In this document: one piece after another, positions 27,026-36,521 of the stretch
Position numbering within the stretch: the stretch's first letter is position 1
How the letters are laid out: each line of letters begins with the position of its first letter
Assembly: GCA_947494805.1 (NCBI GenBank)
Contig: CANLWK010000002.1
Location: 868,001 to 932,000 of the forward strand
Length of the DNA stretch: 64,000 nt
Reading direction: 5' to 3'
DNA from: an uncultured Croceitalea sp.
Lineage (GTDB): Bacteria; Bacteroidota; Bacteroidia; Flavobacteriales; Flavobacteriaceae
Notes under the pieces: model-generated
Told to the model about the DNA's origin: nothing
The model's input: only the letters and a program-made list of their open reading frames with translations
Database searches by the model: none
Program-made: the position numbers and the translations under genes

Positions 27026-28234
27026 ATGAGAAAGTATGTATTCATTATTGCAACAGTGTTTTTTGGTTCTGTTATGACCAAGGCCGCGACAGTTGAGGAT
27101 AAGGTTAGTACCGTCAACTACAATTTAGGAAACTCTTTCATTTTCGTTGAAAATGGGGTAACGTTTTCTGTATTTCCTGACGGGGAATTCGATTTTTACA
27201 TTGATAACCGTGTTAATGTAGGTGTCGGTGCCCGTGTTGGGAACGTCGGTATCACCTTTAACTCAGGTTTCAACTATAACCCATTTGTACAGTACGATGA
27301 TTATGGTGCTATCATTCAAGTAGAAAACGTACCTGTCTTTTATGATTTCTACGGACGTGTTGACCAAATTGGTGGTGTCGACATCAGATATAGAAATGGA
27401 TTGGTACGACGCGTTGGCGGCTTGAATGTTTTTTACAGAGGTGGGGTATTCAGTCACTATACAGGTTTCGTCAATGTATATAACAGACGCTTTGTATACA
27501 GACCTTATTTTAGATGGTTCGCAAGACCTGCAGTAGGTTTCTGTAATGTATGGACCACTCCATATAGAAGGTTCTATAGCCCAGTTCGTTATTCTTGGTA
27601 TAGACCATATAGAAACAATGTAAGACGTGCTTGGGTCGATAGAGGACGAGAATACCGATTTAACAGATCGCGAAGAGCCAACATCTACAGAAACGATAAT
27701 CGTGTATCGGTTCGTAAAAACAGAGCTAGAAGAAACAGTGTTGTACGAAATAATAGGGCCGTAACTTCAAGAAGTCAGGCCAGAACCAACAACTCGGTAC
27801 GAAGTAATTCAGGACGTACAGCAGTAAATAGAAGTACAAACAGAAGCAGTACTGTTCAAAGAAATACAACGAGATCGAATGTTGATAGAACTGGTAATCG
27901 TAGCAATGCAGTTCGTAGAAGCAATACTGTTGCCACACGTTCAAATAGAGGAAACACTACTACCCAAAGAAAGGTGACACGTACGCCCAGAAGTACAACA
28001 GTGACAAAAAGGGAAGTCAATAGAACGCCTCAAAAAAGAACGGTAAGTAGAACAAGTACTACCTACAAGAAGCCACAGAGCAGAAGTGTAGTGAGTAATA
28101 GAAGTTCAAATACCAGAAATAAAAGTGTACAACGAAGCAGTACACCACAAAGAAGGACCGTAAGCCGAAGTACTTCTACCAATCGAAGTAGTTCAGCAAA
28201 TTCTAGATCATCAAGAAGTTCTAGAAGACAGTAA
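27026..28234 (+). CDS. Exported protein with Arg/Ser/Asn-rich C-terminal half
   Basis: The frame opens at 26897, but the ATG at 27026 begins the signal peptide (MRKYVFIIATVFFGSVMTKA); 402 residues. Residues 25-165 form a beta-rich domain with repeated GVxVG/GGV turns and many Tyr and Phe. From about 190 to the end the protein is almost entirely Arg, Ser, Asn and Thr, with few hydrophobic residues, so very basic and probably disordered. Function unknown; binding of polyanions such as DNA or acidic polysaccharide is inference. A hairpin at 28245 and a terminator at 28365 follow. Confidence 0.75.
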   Translation: MRKYVFIIATVFFGSVMTKAATVEDKVSTVNYNLGNSFIFVENGVTFSVFPDGEFDFYIDNRVNVGVGARVGNVGITFNSGFNYNPFVQYDDYGAIIQVENVPVFYDFYGRVDQIGGVDIRYRNGLVRRVGGLNVFYRGGVFSHYTGFVNVYNRRFVYRPYFRWFARPAVGFCNVWTTPYRRFYSPVRYSWYRPYRNNVRRAWVDRGREYRFNRSRRANIYRNDNRVSVRKNRARRNSVVRNNRAVTSRSQARTNNSVRSNSGRTAVNRSTNRSSTVQRNTTRSNVDRTGNRSNAVRRSNTVATRSNRGNTTTQRKVTRTPRSTTVTKREVNRTPQKRTVSRTSTTYKKPQSRSVVSNRSSNTRNKSVQRSSTPQRRTVSRSTSTNRSSSANSRSSRSSRRQ

Positions 28235-28244
28235 TAAAGATTTT

Positions 28245-28281
28245 GCTAAGCGAAGTCATAGATGCTTCGACTTCGCTCAGC
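28245..28281. repeat. Palindromic intergenic element, Flavobacteria type
   Basis: A 9-bp perfect stem (agcgaagtc / gacttcgct) is extended by gct/agc across one mismatch, with an 11-nt loop. The core resembles the cgaagtcgaag-type repeat units widespread between genes in Bacteroidetes genomes. A degenerate second unit (ccctgagtgtaatcgaaggg) follows at 28447-28466. It may also act as a terminator or mRNA stabiliser for the upstream gene. Confidence 0.6.
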
Positions 28282-28364
28282 ATTCGTCACACCAACTGTT
28301 TTGTTTCATGCCAAAGCAATTACAAAACAGGGTTTAAACGAAGTTTTTAGGTTGGTTAGTTGTT

Positions 28365-28399
28365 ACCCCGTAGTTGAATTTATTCGCTACGGGGTTTTT
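28365..28399 (+). terminator. Intrinsic terminator
   Basis: A GC-rich 9-bp stem (accccgtag / ctacggggt) with a 13-nt loop is followed by TTTT. It lies about 130 nt past the stop of the Arg-rich protein gene. The 28235-28536 gap holds this, the palindrome at 28245 and its degenerate copy. Confidence 0.65.
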
Positions 28400-28536
28400 A
28401 ATGAGCACCAAATTCAGGCTATATCAATTTGATGTGCGAATTGAACCCTGAGTGTAATCGAAGGGACCTTTTAACCTATTATACCACGTTCGAATACACC
28501 AAAAAAGTCCCCGCTATTTTCTCAACGGTCAGAAAT

Positions 28537-30000
28537 CTATTCTTCACCTTTCGGTTTCAAAATCTTGTTCAAAAGCCCAGTCACATCTTCAGAAATCTGA
28601 AAATAATAGAGTACGCTTAAATACACCAATACAATGAAGAAAGACTTTATAAGAATGTTCAAAATGGGATGAAAACCCAGATTCAAGTAAGTGAACAGAA
28701 AACCCAGCAGCAACAACGTTGCGAACACCTTTGCCGTACCTTTTGAAAAAGGAAGTAACCCGAACTTAACCTTCACAAAAACTACTTTAATGGTATTGAA
28801 CAGAAAGATAGCAATGAAACTGGCCAATGCCGCACCTTCAATACCAAGCTTAGGTATTAACCAAAGGTTCAGAAGTATGGTTACCAAAGCCAAGCATACC
28901 CCAAACAAAAGTACCGTCTTATAGTGTTGTGAATTGTACAGTATAGAATTGATATTGCCCAAAAAAGAGTCAAACACCTTTGCAAGACCTATCAAAAACA
29001 CAATATAAAAACCTTGTCCGTATGCTTCAGGAAGCAGTCGATACAAATCTTCGACGTTCAGTATGATCAAAATGAACAACAATCCAGAAGCGATAAAAAG
29101 TGTCAAAGATGTTTTTTTATACAACGTATCCAATTCAAAAAAATCTCCTTTGTTCAATAGTTCTGCCGTTAGTGGATACGTAATCTGATGCATTGCTCGC
29201 GATGGAACGATGATAACCGTAGCAATATATATGGCAACACCATAATAAGCCACATTCTCTATTGCTTTGAATTGATTGATCATAACTTTATCAATCTCTA
29301 AAAGTATCAGTGCAGCGGAGCCTCCAAGGATAATCAGAAGACTGTAAACAACAATATTCTTGGTGTCTTTAGGAAAGTTAAGGTCCAACTTTGGCCATCG
29401 AAGTTTATAGGCATACAACTTCATGATTATTGTCCGCAATAAATAAAGACCAACAAGACATTTGAAAAACGCGTCAAGGGAAATAAACCCAAAGTAATAT
29501 AGCCCTAAAAGCAACATCACCCCTATCCGCGCAAAAACCTCTTTCATAAAATTGCCAAAAACAGATTTCAAATGTATCCTGCTCCAAGCAAAGAAGACCT
29601 CAAAATAGGCCGTGGCAAGCGCAACTGCAAAAACATACCAAACATAGTCCTTTACCAACTCGTTCTTTTGAGATAGTACGGCCGCCACATCTTCGTAAAA
29701 AATCCAAGTCAATACCCCTAATGGTAGTATTGCCAGCAATGGACTAAAAAGCATCAATGTTAAAAATCCATTTTTTTCCGCTTCTGCCTGACTGCTGTAA
29801 AATTTAACCATGGTGTTGTGCACACCAAAAGCCATTAATGGCATTAATATAGCCGCTGTAGCCAAGATAAAAGTGACCAAGCCATAATAACTTGGCGTTA
29901 ATATTTGGGTATACAAAAAAAGGGTGTTGATGGCACCAAAAGCAAAACCTAAATAGGTCACCAAAGTATTGCTCAACGATTGTTTTAAGACGATACCCAT
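28537..30000 (-). CDS. Polysaccharide flippase-type membrane protein (Wzx/MATE-like)
   Basis: A 487-residue protein made almost entirely of hydrophobic helices (12-14 by eye), starting MGIVLKQSLSNTLVTYLGF, the usual opening of oligosaccharide flippases in this family. It should move a lipid-linked glycan across the inner membrane. It is the last gene of a minus-strand cluster and starts 16 nt inside the glycosyltransferase gene, which implies coupling and a shared glycan pathway. The substrate is unknown. Its C-terminus is a short basic tail (NKILKPKGEE). Confidence 0.88.
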   Translation of the reverse strand: MGIVLKQSLSNTLVTYLGFAFGAINTLFLYTQILTPSYYGLVTFILATAAILMPLMAFGVHNTMVKFYSSQAEAEKNGFLTLMLFSPLLAILPLGVLTWIFYEDVAAVLSQKNELVKDYVWYVFAVALATAYFEVFFAWSRIHLKSVFGNFMKEVFARIGVMLLLGLYYFGFISLDAFFKCLVGLYLLRTIIMKLYAYKLRWPKLDLNFPKDTKNIVVYSLLIILGGSAALILLEIDKVMINQFKAIENVAYYGVAIYIATVIIVPSRAMHQITYPLTAELLNKGDFFELDTLYKKTSLTLFIASGLLFILIILNVEDLYRLLPEAYGQGFYIVFLIGLAKVFDSFLGNINSILYNSQHYKTVLLFGVCLALVTILLNLWLIPKLGIEGAALASFIAIFLFNTIKVVFVKVKFGLLPFSKGTAKVFATLLLLGFLFTYLNLGFHPILNILIKSFFIVLVYLSVLYYFQISEDVTGLLNKILKPKGEE

Positions 30001-31271
30001 GAAATAGTTTTGGCCAGTTTTTTGGTCAGTACACGACGGCTGTATTGGTCTATTGCAACGGACTGAGATTTCAGCTCTCCGTTTTGATATGCTTCAAACC
30101 AATTTAAAAGTACAGTTTTTATAGCATTTGAGTCGTTGACAGTAAAGTTGTTACCTGCATTTGAAGTGGCTACCATAAGGCCTGCTTCCCAATTGGCCGG
30201 ACCAATGGCCAAAATAGGACGTCTTGCGTTGAAATATTCAAATAGTTTACCCGGAATGATTCCCCTTGTCTCTTTTGTATCAATTTCCAAAAGCAACAAC
30301 ACCTGTGACTTTCGTTGCAATTGTAATACTTCGTCATGGGATACATAACCCCAATCAGTCACATAATCTTGTAATTTGTTTTTCGCTAGAGACGCTGCTA
30401 CACCATCCCCAACTACACCAATCAATTGAATCTGTAAGCTTGCTTTGAAAGCTGGGTTTTCATTACAAAGTTCTTGCAATACGCTCCATAAAACTGCTGG
30501 GTTTCTGTCAGTAAGCAACGAGCCTATATGTGAAATCGTAAATTTTTCGTCCAACGTTGGCGTCTTCCATTCTCCATCATAACCATTGGTAATAACTTCA
30601 ATAGGTTTTTCGGTCAATTGCCTAAACTCTTGTTTCGTTGTTTTACTTGTAGTAATAATAGCATCTGCGGTGTTCAATACTTTAAGCTCAAGTTGTTTGT
30701 GTTTTTTTTGTGATGCCTTGGTCAGTTTTAGTTTTTTATGGTAGCCTATACTCGTCCATGGATCTCGAAAATCAGCTATCCATTTGATATCGAATTTAGA
30801 TTTTAGGGCAAGACCAATAAGATGGACGCTATGTGGCGGACCAGTGGTAATAACAGTTTTTATTTGTTCTTCAACAATCAATTGTGACAGCCTGCGCACT
30901 GAAGGCTTTATCCAAAGCTTACGGGCGTCAGGTACAAAGAGGTTACCACGAACCCAAAGCAACAAACGTTCTAAGAACGACTGCTTCTTATGCTTTTGAA
31001 TTACACCTGAACTGATACGGGTAGTCTTCTTTTTTGAAAATAGGGATGCCAGACCATAAGGTTCAAAAATGCGTTGTTTGATGATTCGCAAAGCTTTTGG
31101 AACTTCAGCCACCAAAGATTCATCTATAATTGGATAGCTCGCATTATCAGGAATATATACAATAGGCTCAATACCGTTCTCGGGCAAATACTTTATAAAC
31201 TTCAGCCAACGCTGTACCCCTGGCCCACCGGCTGGTGGCCAATAGTAACAGATAATCAGGACCTTATCCAT
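29985..31271 (-). CDS. GT4-like glycosyltransferase
   Basis: A 428-residue GT-B fold protein. The N-terminal domain begins VLIICYYWPPAGGPGVQR, the acceptor-side loop of GT4 enzymes, and contains ADFRDPW. The C-terminal donor-binding domain shows SHIGSLLTDRN and PGKLFEYFNARRPILAI, with the E of LFEY matching the usual nucleotide-sugar ligand. It starts 1 nt into the end of the YfhO gene and runs 16 nt into the flippase gene, so the three should be made together for an envelope or exported glycan. Confidence 0.87.
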   Translation of the reverse strand: MDKVLIICYYWPPAGGPGVQRWLKFIKYLPENGIEPIVYIPDNASYPIIDESLVAEVPKALRIIKQRIFEPYGLASLFSKKKTTRISSGVIQKHKKQSFLERLLLWVRGNLFVPDARKLWIKPSVRRLSQLIVEEQIKTVITTGPPHSVHLIGLALKSKFDIKWIADFRDPWTSIGYHKKLKLTKASQKKHKQLELKVLNTADAIITTSKTTKQEFRQLTEKPIEVITNGYDGEWKTPTLDEKFTISHIGSLLTDRNPAVLWSVLQELCNENPAFKASLQIQLIGVVGDGVAASLAKNKLQDYVTDWGYVSHDEVLQLQRKSQVLLLLEIDTKETRGIIPGKLFEYFNARRPILAIGPANWEAGLMVATSNAGNNFTVNDSNAIKTVLLNWFEAYQNGELKSQSVAIDQYSRRVLTKKLAKTISWVSS

Positions 31272-33706
31272 TAGGCTTTGGTTTCTTTTTTCTTTGGTTT
31301 TCTAAAAGAGAGCCCAAGACCACCTAAAATAACCAATGCCAAAAGAATGTTACTGGCCAGGGCGATCTTACTTCCTGTTTGTACCACTTCGGGTTTAAAG
31401 GTGAAAGCTATTTTGTGTTCACCCGCAGGCAGGCGTAAACCCCGTAATGCATAGTTCACACGATAAATTGAAGTTTCTTGATCATCAACGGTTGCGTACC
31501 ATCCATTCGGATAATGCATTTCAGAAAACACCATAAAGCCTTCGTTCGGATTGTTTGATTTATACTCAATGTAATTTGGTCTATGGTCTACCAAATCAAT
31601 GGTCGCCAAAGAATCAACATCAAATGAAAACTGCTTTAGGTCTAGAGTCTGTGAAGTATCCATTACTGCCATAGTTTTCGTCTCTATTGCGTCTAGAGCC
31701 TTGATTTCTTCATCAGCACTGCTTACGGTCTTTATATCACTTACAAACCATGCATTGCCATTGGCATCAGGGTTAAGGCCTGGATAACTGTTGCCTTCTT
31801 CATCTTGTTGAATGACATATTTGACATTCAGCATATTCAAAACCTCTAAATTGTTTTTATACAGATGAAACTCAACCAAGTCTTGCATTTTCGCGGGCTT
31901 TGCTGCATGGTATCCGCCAAGGGATTTGTGAAAAAAAGAGGTTTGGGAGCCGTTCAAACCTTCTTGTGGATTGAATACCCTGAATACCGATTGATCGCGT
32001 AATATTTCTTTATCGACGGCAGAAGCTTGAAAAGGTTGTTCGACCGAACGTTGACGTACAAAATCTTCGTCATTGACATAGCGCAAATTGACACCGACCA
32101 AATCAATTACAATCAAAAGCCCAATGAGGATGGCGGCCGCGTTCTTTTTGATGCGCTCTTTTACCAATAAAAAGACCACTGCAACACCTAGAATCACAAA
32201 AATCAATGAGCGTAAGGTGTCATTTACGTAAACAGCTTCTCGATCGCTTCGTAAAATATCCAGTGCGGCTTCACCAAAATAAGATTTGAACCTTTCGTCA
32301 GTGCTTCCTTGAAAATCAAAAAATCCTTTAATCAAAAATATACCTATGGCTAAACCTACGGCGACAATGGCGCTCCATTTTACCGCATTCAATTTATCTT
32401 TATGAGCGACAGATTTTTTAAAGATTTCTTTCAAGCCCAAAATTGCCAAAATGGGTACACAAAGTTCTAACAGTACCTGAATGGATGAAACCGCCCGAAA
32501 CTTGTTGTACATTGGGAAGTAATCAATCATAAAATTGGTCAAAACCGGAAAGTTTTTTCCCCATGATAATATTAACGAAAGTAGTACTCCAACCAAAAGC
32601 CACCATTTTTTCTTGCCTTTGACCAAAAACAAAGACAATACAAACAAAAAGAATATTACAGCACCAATGTATGCAGGTCCTGCGACTATAGGCTGTTCGC
32701 CCCAATACAAATAAAGTCCTGAAATCTCAATGGCCTGTGATGGTGGTACCCCTTGATCAATGAAATATTGATATACCTTAGAATCTTTACCCAAATCTTC
32801 TTTGCCCGATCCACCGAAAAAACGCGGTACAAATAGATCTAACGACTCTATAATTCCATAGCTGTATTGCGTAATATATTCTTTGTCAAGTCCATTGGTG
32901 GCCATTTTTGGGCTTCCGTCTGAGTTAATGGTCAAAGCAGACTTGCCGCGGGTGCTCCAATCGGCGTATTCTTTTGTGGCCATCAGACTTGTGGCGTTAG
33001 TAGCTATAGCCAACAGCACAGCACCAAGCAAGATACCTACCGAACTAAAAAAATGCTTTAACCGTTTATTTTTAATGGCATAAATGAGATACACTATACC
33101 CAACACCAAAACCAACAACATAAAATAATAGGTCATTTGGTAATGATTCGCACTAATCTCAAGTGCCATGGCCAATGCTGTGAGTATAAACCCTAAGACA
33201 TACTTTTTGCGAAAAACCAGAATGATTCCCCCCAACACCATTGGCAAATACCCCAATGCATGTGCCTTGGCATTGTGACCAACGCCGAGTATTATGATGA
33301 GATAGGTAGAAAATCCGAATGCAAGGGCTCCAAGAATGGCGAGGCGGTACTCCACTTTCATACAGAGCATCAGAATGTAAAACCCAATAAAATACAGAAA
33401 TAGGTAATCTGCCGGACGTGGTAAAAATCGAATCAAGCGATCCAGCTTTTTAACATAATCATGTGGGTAATTGGCCCCCAACTGGTATGTGGGCATTCCG
33501 CCAAAGGCACTGTTCGTCCAATAAGACTCTATACCTGTGGTGGCTTTGTAATCATTGCGCTCTTTCGACATACCTTTGTATTGTGCAATGTCAGATTGAA
33601 AAATCGCCTTACCTTGAAGTACCGGATAGAAGTAAGCCAACGAGGCCACAATAAAAAAACCTAGAACGAAAAGATGGGTAATGATTGCCTTAGCTGAAAG
33701 CTTCAT
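31271..33706 (-). CDS. YfhO-family membrane protein
   Basis: An 811-residue protein with about 12 membrane helices in residues 10-530 and a beta-rich extracytoplasmic domain at about 560-780, then a last helix and a basic tail. The sequence resembles the YfhO family, GT-C-like proteins with a conserved region after the first helix (FQSDIAQYKGMSKERNDY here). In Bacillus, YfhO takes part in glycosylation of lipoteichoic acid. Here, next to a GT4 and a flippase, it probably transfers a sugar from a lipid carrier. It lies 24 nt downstream of the DUF4834 gene. Confidence 0.87.
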   Translation of the reverse strand: MKLSAKAIITHLFVLGFFIVASLAYFYPVLQGKAIFQSDIAQYKGMSKERNDYKATTGIESYWTNSAFGGMPTYQLGANYPHDYVKKLDRLIRFLPRPADYLFLYFIGFYILMLCMKVEYRLAILGALAFGFSTYLIIILGVGHNAKAHALGYLPMVLGGIILVFRKKYVLGFILTALAMALEISANHYQMTYYFMLLVLVLGIVYLIYAIKNKRLKHFFSSVGILLGAVLLAIATNATSLMATKEYADWSTRGKSALTINSDGSPKMATNGLDKEYITQYSYGIIESLDLFVPRFFGGSGKEDLGKDSKVYQYFIDQGVPPSQAIEISGLYLYWGEQPIVAGPAYIGAVIFFLFVLSLFLVKGKKKWWLLVGVLLSLILSWGKNFPVLTNFMIDYFPMYNKFRAVSSIQVLLELCVPILAILGLKEIFKKSVAHKDKLNAVKWSAIVAVGLAIGIFLIKGFFDFQGSTDERFKSYFGEAALDILRSDREAVYVNDTLRSLIFVILGVAVVFLLVKERIKKNAAAILIGLLIVIDLVGVNLRYVNDEDFVRQRSVEQPFQASAVDKEILRDQSVFRVFNPQEGLNGSQTSFFHKSLGGYHAAKPAKMQDLVEFHLYKNNLEVLNMLNVKYVIQQDEEGNSYPGLNPDANGNAWFVSDIKTVSSADEEIKALDAIETKTMAVMDTSQTLDLKQFSFDVDSLATIDLVDHRPNYIEYKSNNPNEGFMVFSEMHYPNGWYATVDDQETSIYRVNYALRGLRLPAGEHKIAFTFKPEVVQTGSKIALASNILLALVILGGLGLSFRKPKKKETKA

Positions 33707-33730
33707 AGAGTTTTATTGAGTACTCAAAGA

Positions 33731-33991
33731 TCACTCAATTTCTTCAAAATCTATATATTCTCCAACTTTTTTTGAGGGATTCGACTTGCGCATGCGTTCC
33801 TTATGTACAGTCGTTTGTCCTGAAGGTTGTGTACTTCTTTGAAAATCTTCATGATTGCCAAACTGTTGCCCAAAACGCTCGCCCGTTTTCTTTACAGCAT
33901 AGTTTAGCAACCGTGGGGCCAACCATTTTAAAAGTATTTTGATTCCGTAATATACTAATATCAGTATGAGAATCGTTTGTAATAAAACCAT
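33731..33991 (-). CDS. DUF4834 family small membrane protein
   Basis: An 86-residue protein with one N-terminal helix (about 4-23) and a basic cytoplasmic part ending in the conserved KVGEYIDFEEIE tail, typical of DUF4834. It is the first gene of the minus-strand glycan cluster (DUF4834, YfhO, GT4, flippase) and has its own promoter just upstream. Function unknown. Confidence 0.82.
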   Translation of the reverse strand: MVLLQTILILILVYYGIKILLKWLAPRLLNYAVKKTGERFGQQFGNHEDFQRSTQPSGQTTVHKERMRKSNPSKKVGEYIDFEEIE

Positions 33992-34010
33992 ATTACTGTC
34001 GCTATTGTTT

Positions 34011-34044
34011 CAAATTTACGCTAGTTAGTCAATCATCGCCACAA
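34011..34044 (-). promoter_or_regulatory. Bacteroidetes promoter of the DUF4834-YfhO-GT-flippase operon
   Basis: On the minus strand TTG (34044-34042), 23 nt, then TAAATTTG (34018-34011) matches the flavobacterial TTG-N17-23-TAnnTTTG pattern. It ends 20 nt before the DUF4834 ATG. Confidence 0.5.
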
Positions 34045-34076
34045 TAAGTTTCATAAAATAGTATTAAAATCAGTCT

Positions 34077-35066
34077 ATGGCCCTCTTCAAACGAATTATA
34101 GTTTTTCTTTTTTTAATGCCGCTTTTGCTCTCGGCTCAGTATACCGATGTTATTAACTCTAACCGACCAGGGCAATCGGTAAGCGCCTATGCCGTTGGTA
34201 AAAATGTCGTGCAGGTCGAATGGGGACTTTTATATGAGCAACGTGACCATACAGACTTTAATACAGTTTCAAATATTATTGGTAGTGACTTATCGTTAAG
34301 GTACGGTCTTTTGTTGGAGAACTTGGAAATCAACTATGAGGGCACCTTCATTTCACAAGACATTACCTTTAACAACTTTGACATTTCAGAACGCCGCACC
34401 GACTTTTCAAGAAATCGTTTGGGGCTAAAGTATTTGGTATACGACCCCTTTAAAAATCCGGAAGCCAACAAACCCAATCTCTACAGTTGGCGGGCGAATC
34501 ATAAGTTTCAGTTTAAAAACCTGTTACCTGCTGTGTCTCTATATGGAGGGGCAACATTCAATTTGGGTGATAATCCTTTCTATGTTGAAGATGCCACCAT
34601 TTCGTATCGGGCAATGATTGCTACACAGAGCCGATTGACCCCAAGATGGGTATTGATTACCAATGTAGCTTATGACCGCATTACCACCGATTTTCCTGAA
34701 CTTAACTATATCATTTCACTATCACATGCCTTTAGAAATCCAAAATGGAGTGTTTTTGCGGAGCATCAGGGCATTGACAGCGATCGCTATTCTGACGCTT
34801 TGTTACGTGGTGGAATTGCGCATTTGTTCAGTCCTAGTTTTCAAGCTGATTTTAGTTTGGGTGGTAGCTTTAAAAACACCCCTTCACGCTATTTCTTCAC
34901 CGCAGGTCTTTCATATCGGTTAGATTTTCACAAAGACACTTTGGTCCCTATCGAAGATCAAGACGCTATTGGTAAAATCAAGAAGGGCGATATGAAAAAG
35001 AAGAAACCGAAAAAAGTAAAAAAGAAAAAGCGTAAAAAGAAAAATAAAGATGATATTGATTTTTAG
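34077..35066 (+). CDS. Outer-membrane transporter-like protein with Lys-rich tail
   Basis: A 329-residue protein with a signal peptide ending LLSAQ. The mature part is rich in alternating hydrophobic strands and opens TDVINSNRPGQS, the N-terminal signature of the Bacteroidetes transporter family related to the phenol-degradation MetA domain (PF13557-like). It is probably a small outer-membrane barrel. The last 30 residues are almost all Lys and Arg before DDIDF, unusual after a barrel. A terminator-like repeat follows its stop. Confidence 0.78.
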   Translation: MALFKRIIVFLFLMPLLLSAQYTDVINSNRPGQSVSAYAVGKNVVQVEWGLLYEQRDHTDFNTVSNIIGSDLSLRYGLLLENLEINYEGTFISQDITFNNFDISERRTDFSRNRLGLKYLVYDPFKNPEANKPNLYSWRANHKFQFKNLLPAVSLYGGATFNLGDNPFYVEDATISYRAMIATQSRLTPRWVLITNVAYDRITTDFPELNYIISLSHAFRNPKWSVFAEHQGIDSDRYSDALLRGGIAHLFSPSFQADFSLGGSFKNTPSRYFFTAGLSYRLDFHKDTLVPIEDQDAIGKIKKGDMKKKKPKKVKKKKRKKKNKDDIDF

Positions 35067-35129
35067 GCTTTTCTAAAATTTGTTTTTCGCCCTTTTTGAA
35101 TAATCCTTAATATTGTAGCCAACGTTTAA

Positions 35130-35196
35130 GTGTCAGTTCGAGCGCAGTCGAATGGCACTCTTTTTTTAAATAGGATAAGCCGCGCTCGAACTGACA
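35130..35196. repeat. Palindromic element that includes a terminator
   Basis: A perfect 15-bp inverted repeat (35131-35145 with 35182-35196) of the common Bacteroidetes unit tgtcagttcgagcgc has a 36-nt loop. Its left half can also fold alone: agtgtcagttcga pairs with tcgaatggcact around a gcgcag loop and is followed by cttttttt (to 35168), a good intrinsic terminator for the upstream gene. Two mutually exclusive folds are therefore possible. Confidence 0.7.
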
Positions 35197-35217
35197 TTTC
35201 GTAATACTTAAGACGAA

Positions 35218-36339
35218 ATGGTCACTATTAAAGAAGTCAGCTCAAAACAAGATTTTAAAGCTTTTGTAAAGTTTCCCTTTTCACTGTACAAAGGAAATCC
35301 GTATTGGGTACCACCTATTATCAATGATGAGCTTGAAACCTTTGACAAGACCAAAAACCCCGCTTTTAAAAGTGCCGAAGCGCGATTCTTTCTTGCTATA
35401 CAAAATGGTAAAATTGTTGGTCGAGTTGTCGCTATTGTCAATTGGATCGAGGTCAACGAACAACAACTTAAAAAAATGCGTTTTGGTTGGTTTGATTTTA
35501 TTGATGACTTTGAGGTTTCTAAAGCCCTTTTAGGTCAAGTTTCCGAAATTGGCAAAGAACACCAACTAGATTATATGGAAGGTCCTGTGGGGTTTTCAAA
35601 TCTGGACAAAGTGGGCGTTTTGATTGACGGTTTCGACCATATTGGCACTATGATCACCTGGTACAACCACCCCTATTACCAATCTCATTTTGAAAAACAT
35701 GGTTTTGTAAAAGAGAAAGAGTACTTAGAGAACAAGTTTTTATTCTCTAATGCGGACCCAAAGATTTTCACCAAAGCCAATATGTTGATCAAAAAGCGGT
35801 ACGGGCTGCGAGAAATGAACTTTACGGGAAGTGGAGAAATCATGCCATGGGTAGACAAAATGTTCGACCTTTTTAATGAATCATATGCCAAGTTATCCTC
35901 ATTTGTAAAAATTACCGAAGTTCAGAAAGCCTATTTTAAAAAGAAGTATATCAGTTTTATCAATCCGGAATACATCAAATTTGTGGTGGACAAAGACGAT
36001 GGTATCGTGGCCTTTGCCATTGTAATGCCTTCATTTTCTAAAGCACTGCAAAAAGCTAAAGGGAAGCTATTTCCATTCGGAGTATTTCACCTTCTTAACG
36101 CAAAAAAGCATAGTAAAGACGTTATTTTTTATTTGATAGGAATACACCCTGAGTATCAAAACAAAGGTGTTACGGCCATTATCTTTAATGAATACTATAA
36201 TACCTTTAAGGAAAAAGGTATTGTAAACTGTATTCGAACACCAGAATTAGAGGACAACGTTGCCATACGCCAGATGTGGAAGCACTTTGACCCGGTTACC
36301 CATAAACGTAGAAGAACATATAGAAAGGAGCTCAAATGA
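35218..36339 (+). CDS. GNAT-like N-acetyltransferase family protein
   Basis: A 373-residue protein. The N-terminal 190 residues resemble a degenerate GNAT domain (FSLYKGNPYWVPP, KIVGRVVAI). The C-terminal part has the clearer acetyl-CoA-binding site, IGIHPEYQNKGVTAIIF near 302-318, where Q-N-K-G-V-T fits the Q/R-x-x-G-x-G/A loop. Length matches a family of 370-residue proteins common in Bacteroidetes; the acceptor is unknown. It starts directly after the palindromic element, with no clear promoter between. Confidence 0.8.
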   Translation: MVTIKEVSSKQDFKAFVKFPFSLYKGNPYWVPPIINDELETFDKTKNPAFKSAEARFFLAIQNGKIVGRVVAIVNWIEVNEQQLKKMRFGWFDFIDDFEVSKALLGQVSEIGKEHQLDYMEGPVGFSNLDKVGVLIDGFDHIGTMITWYNHPYYQSHFEKHGFVKEKEYLENKFLFSNADPKIFTKANMLIKKRYGLREMNFTGSGEIMPWVDKMFDLFNESYAKLSSFVKITEVQKAYFKKKYISFINPEYIKFVVDKDDGIVAFAIVMPSFSKALQKAKGKLFPFGVFHLLNAKKHSKDVIFYLIGIHPEYQNKGVTAIIFNEYYNTFKEKGIVNCIRTPELEDNVAIRQMWKHFDPVTHKRRRTYRKELK

Positions 36340-36411
36340 TGTTTTTGCTTGTTCAGAATAACTTATCTAGAACATAAAGCCGAAACGGACAAACCGAACG
36401 AGAACAACTTT

Positions 36412-36419
36412 TACCTTTG
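36412..36419 (+). promoter_or_regulatory. Possible -7 element (TACCTTTG)
   Basis: An exact TAnnTTTG lies about 100 nt before the lipoprotein gene at 36522; no TTG at the right spacing. Weak. Confidence 0.3.
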
Positions 36420-36521
36420 GCATAGTAATTTTAGTGAATTGGTAACATTTTCGTAACATCGCCTCCTTAGGGTGTGGCTAACCTCAATTGTTTAATACAT
36501 ATTAATAAAAAAGTTGTTCAA

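Noticed and set aside
28429-28620. 63-codon plus-strand frame beginning with Met-Met-Cys
   Set aside because: It starts in a repeat unit, overlaps the end of the flippase gene antisense, and has no protein-like features.
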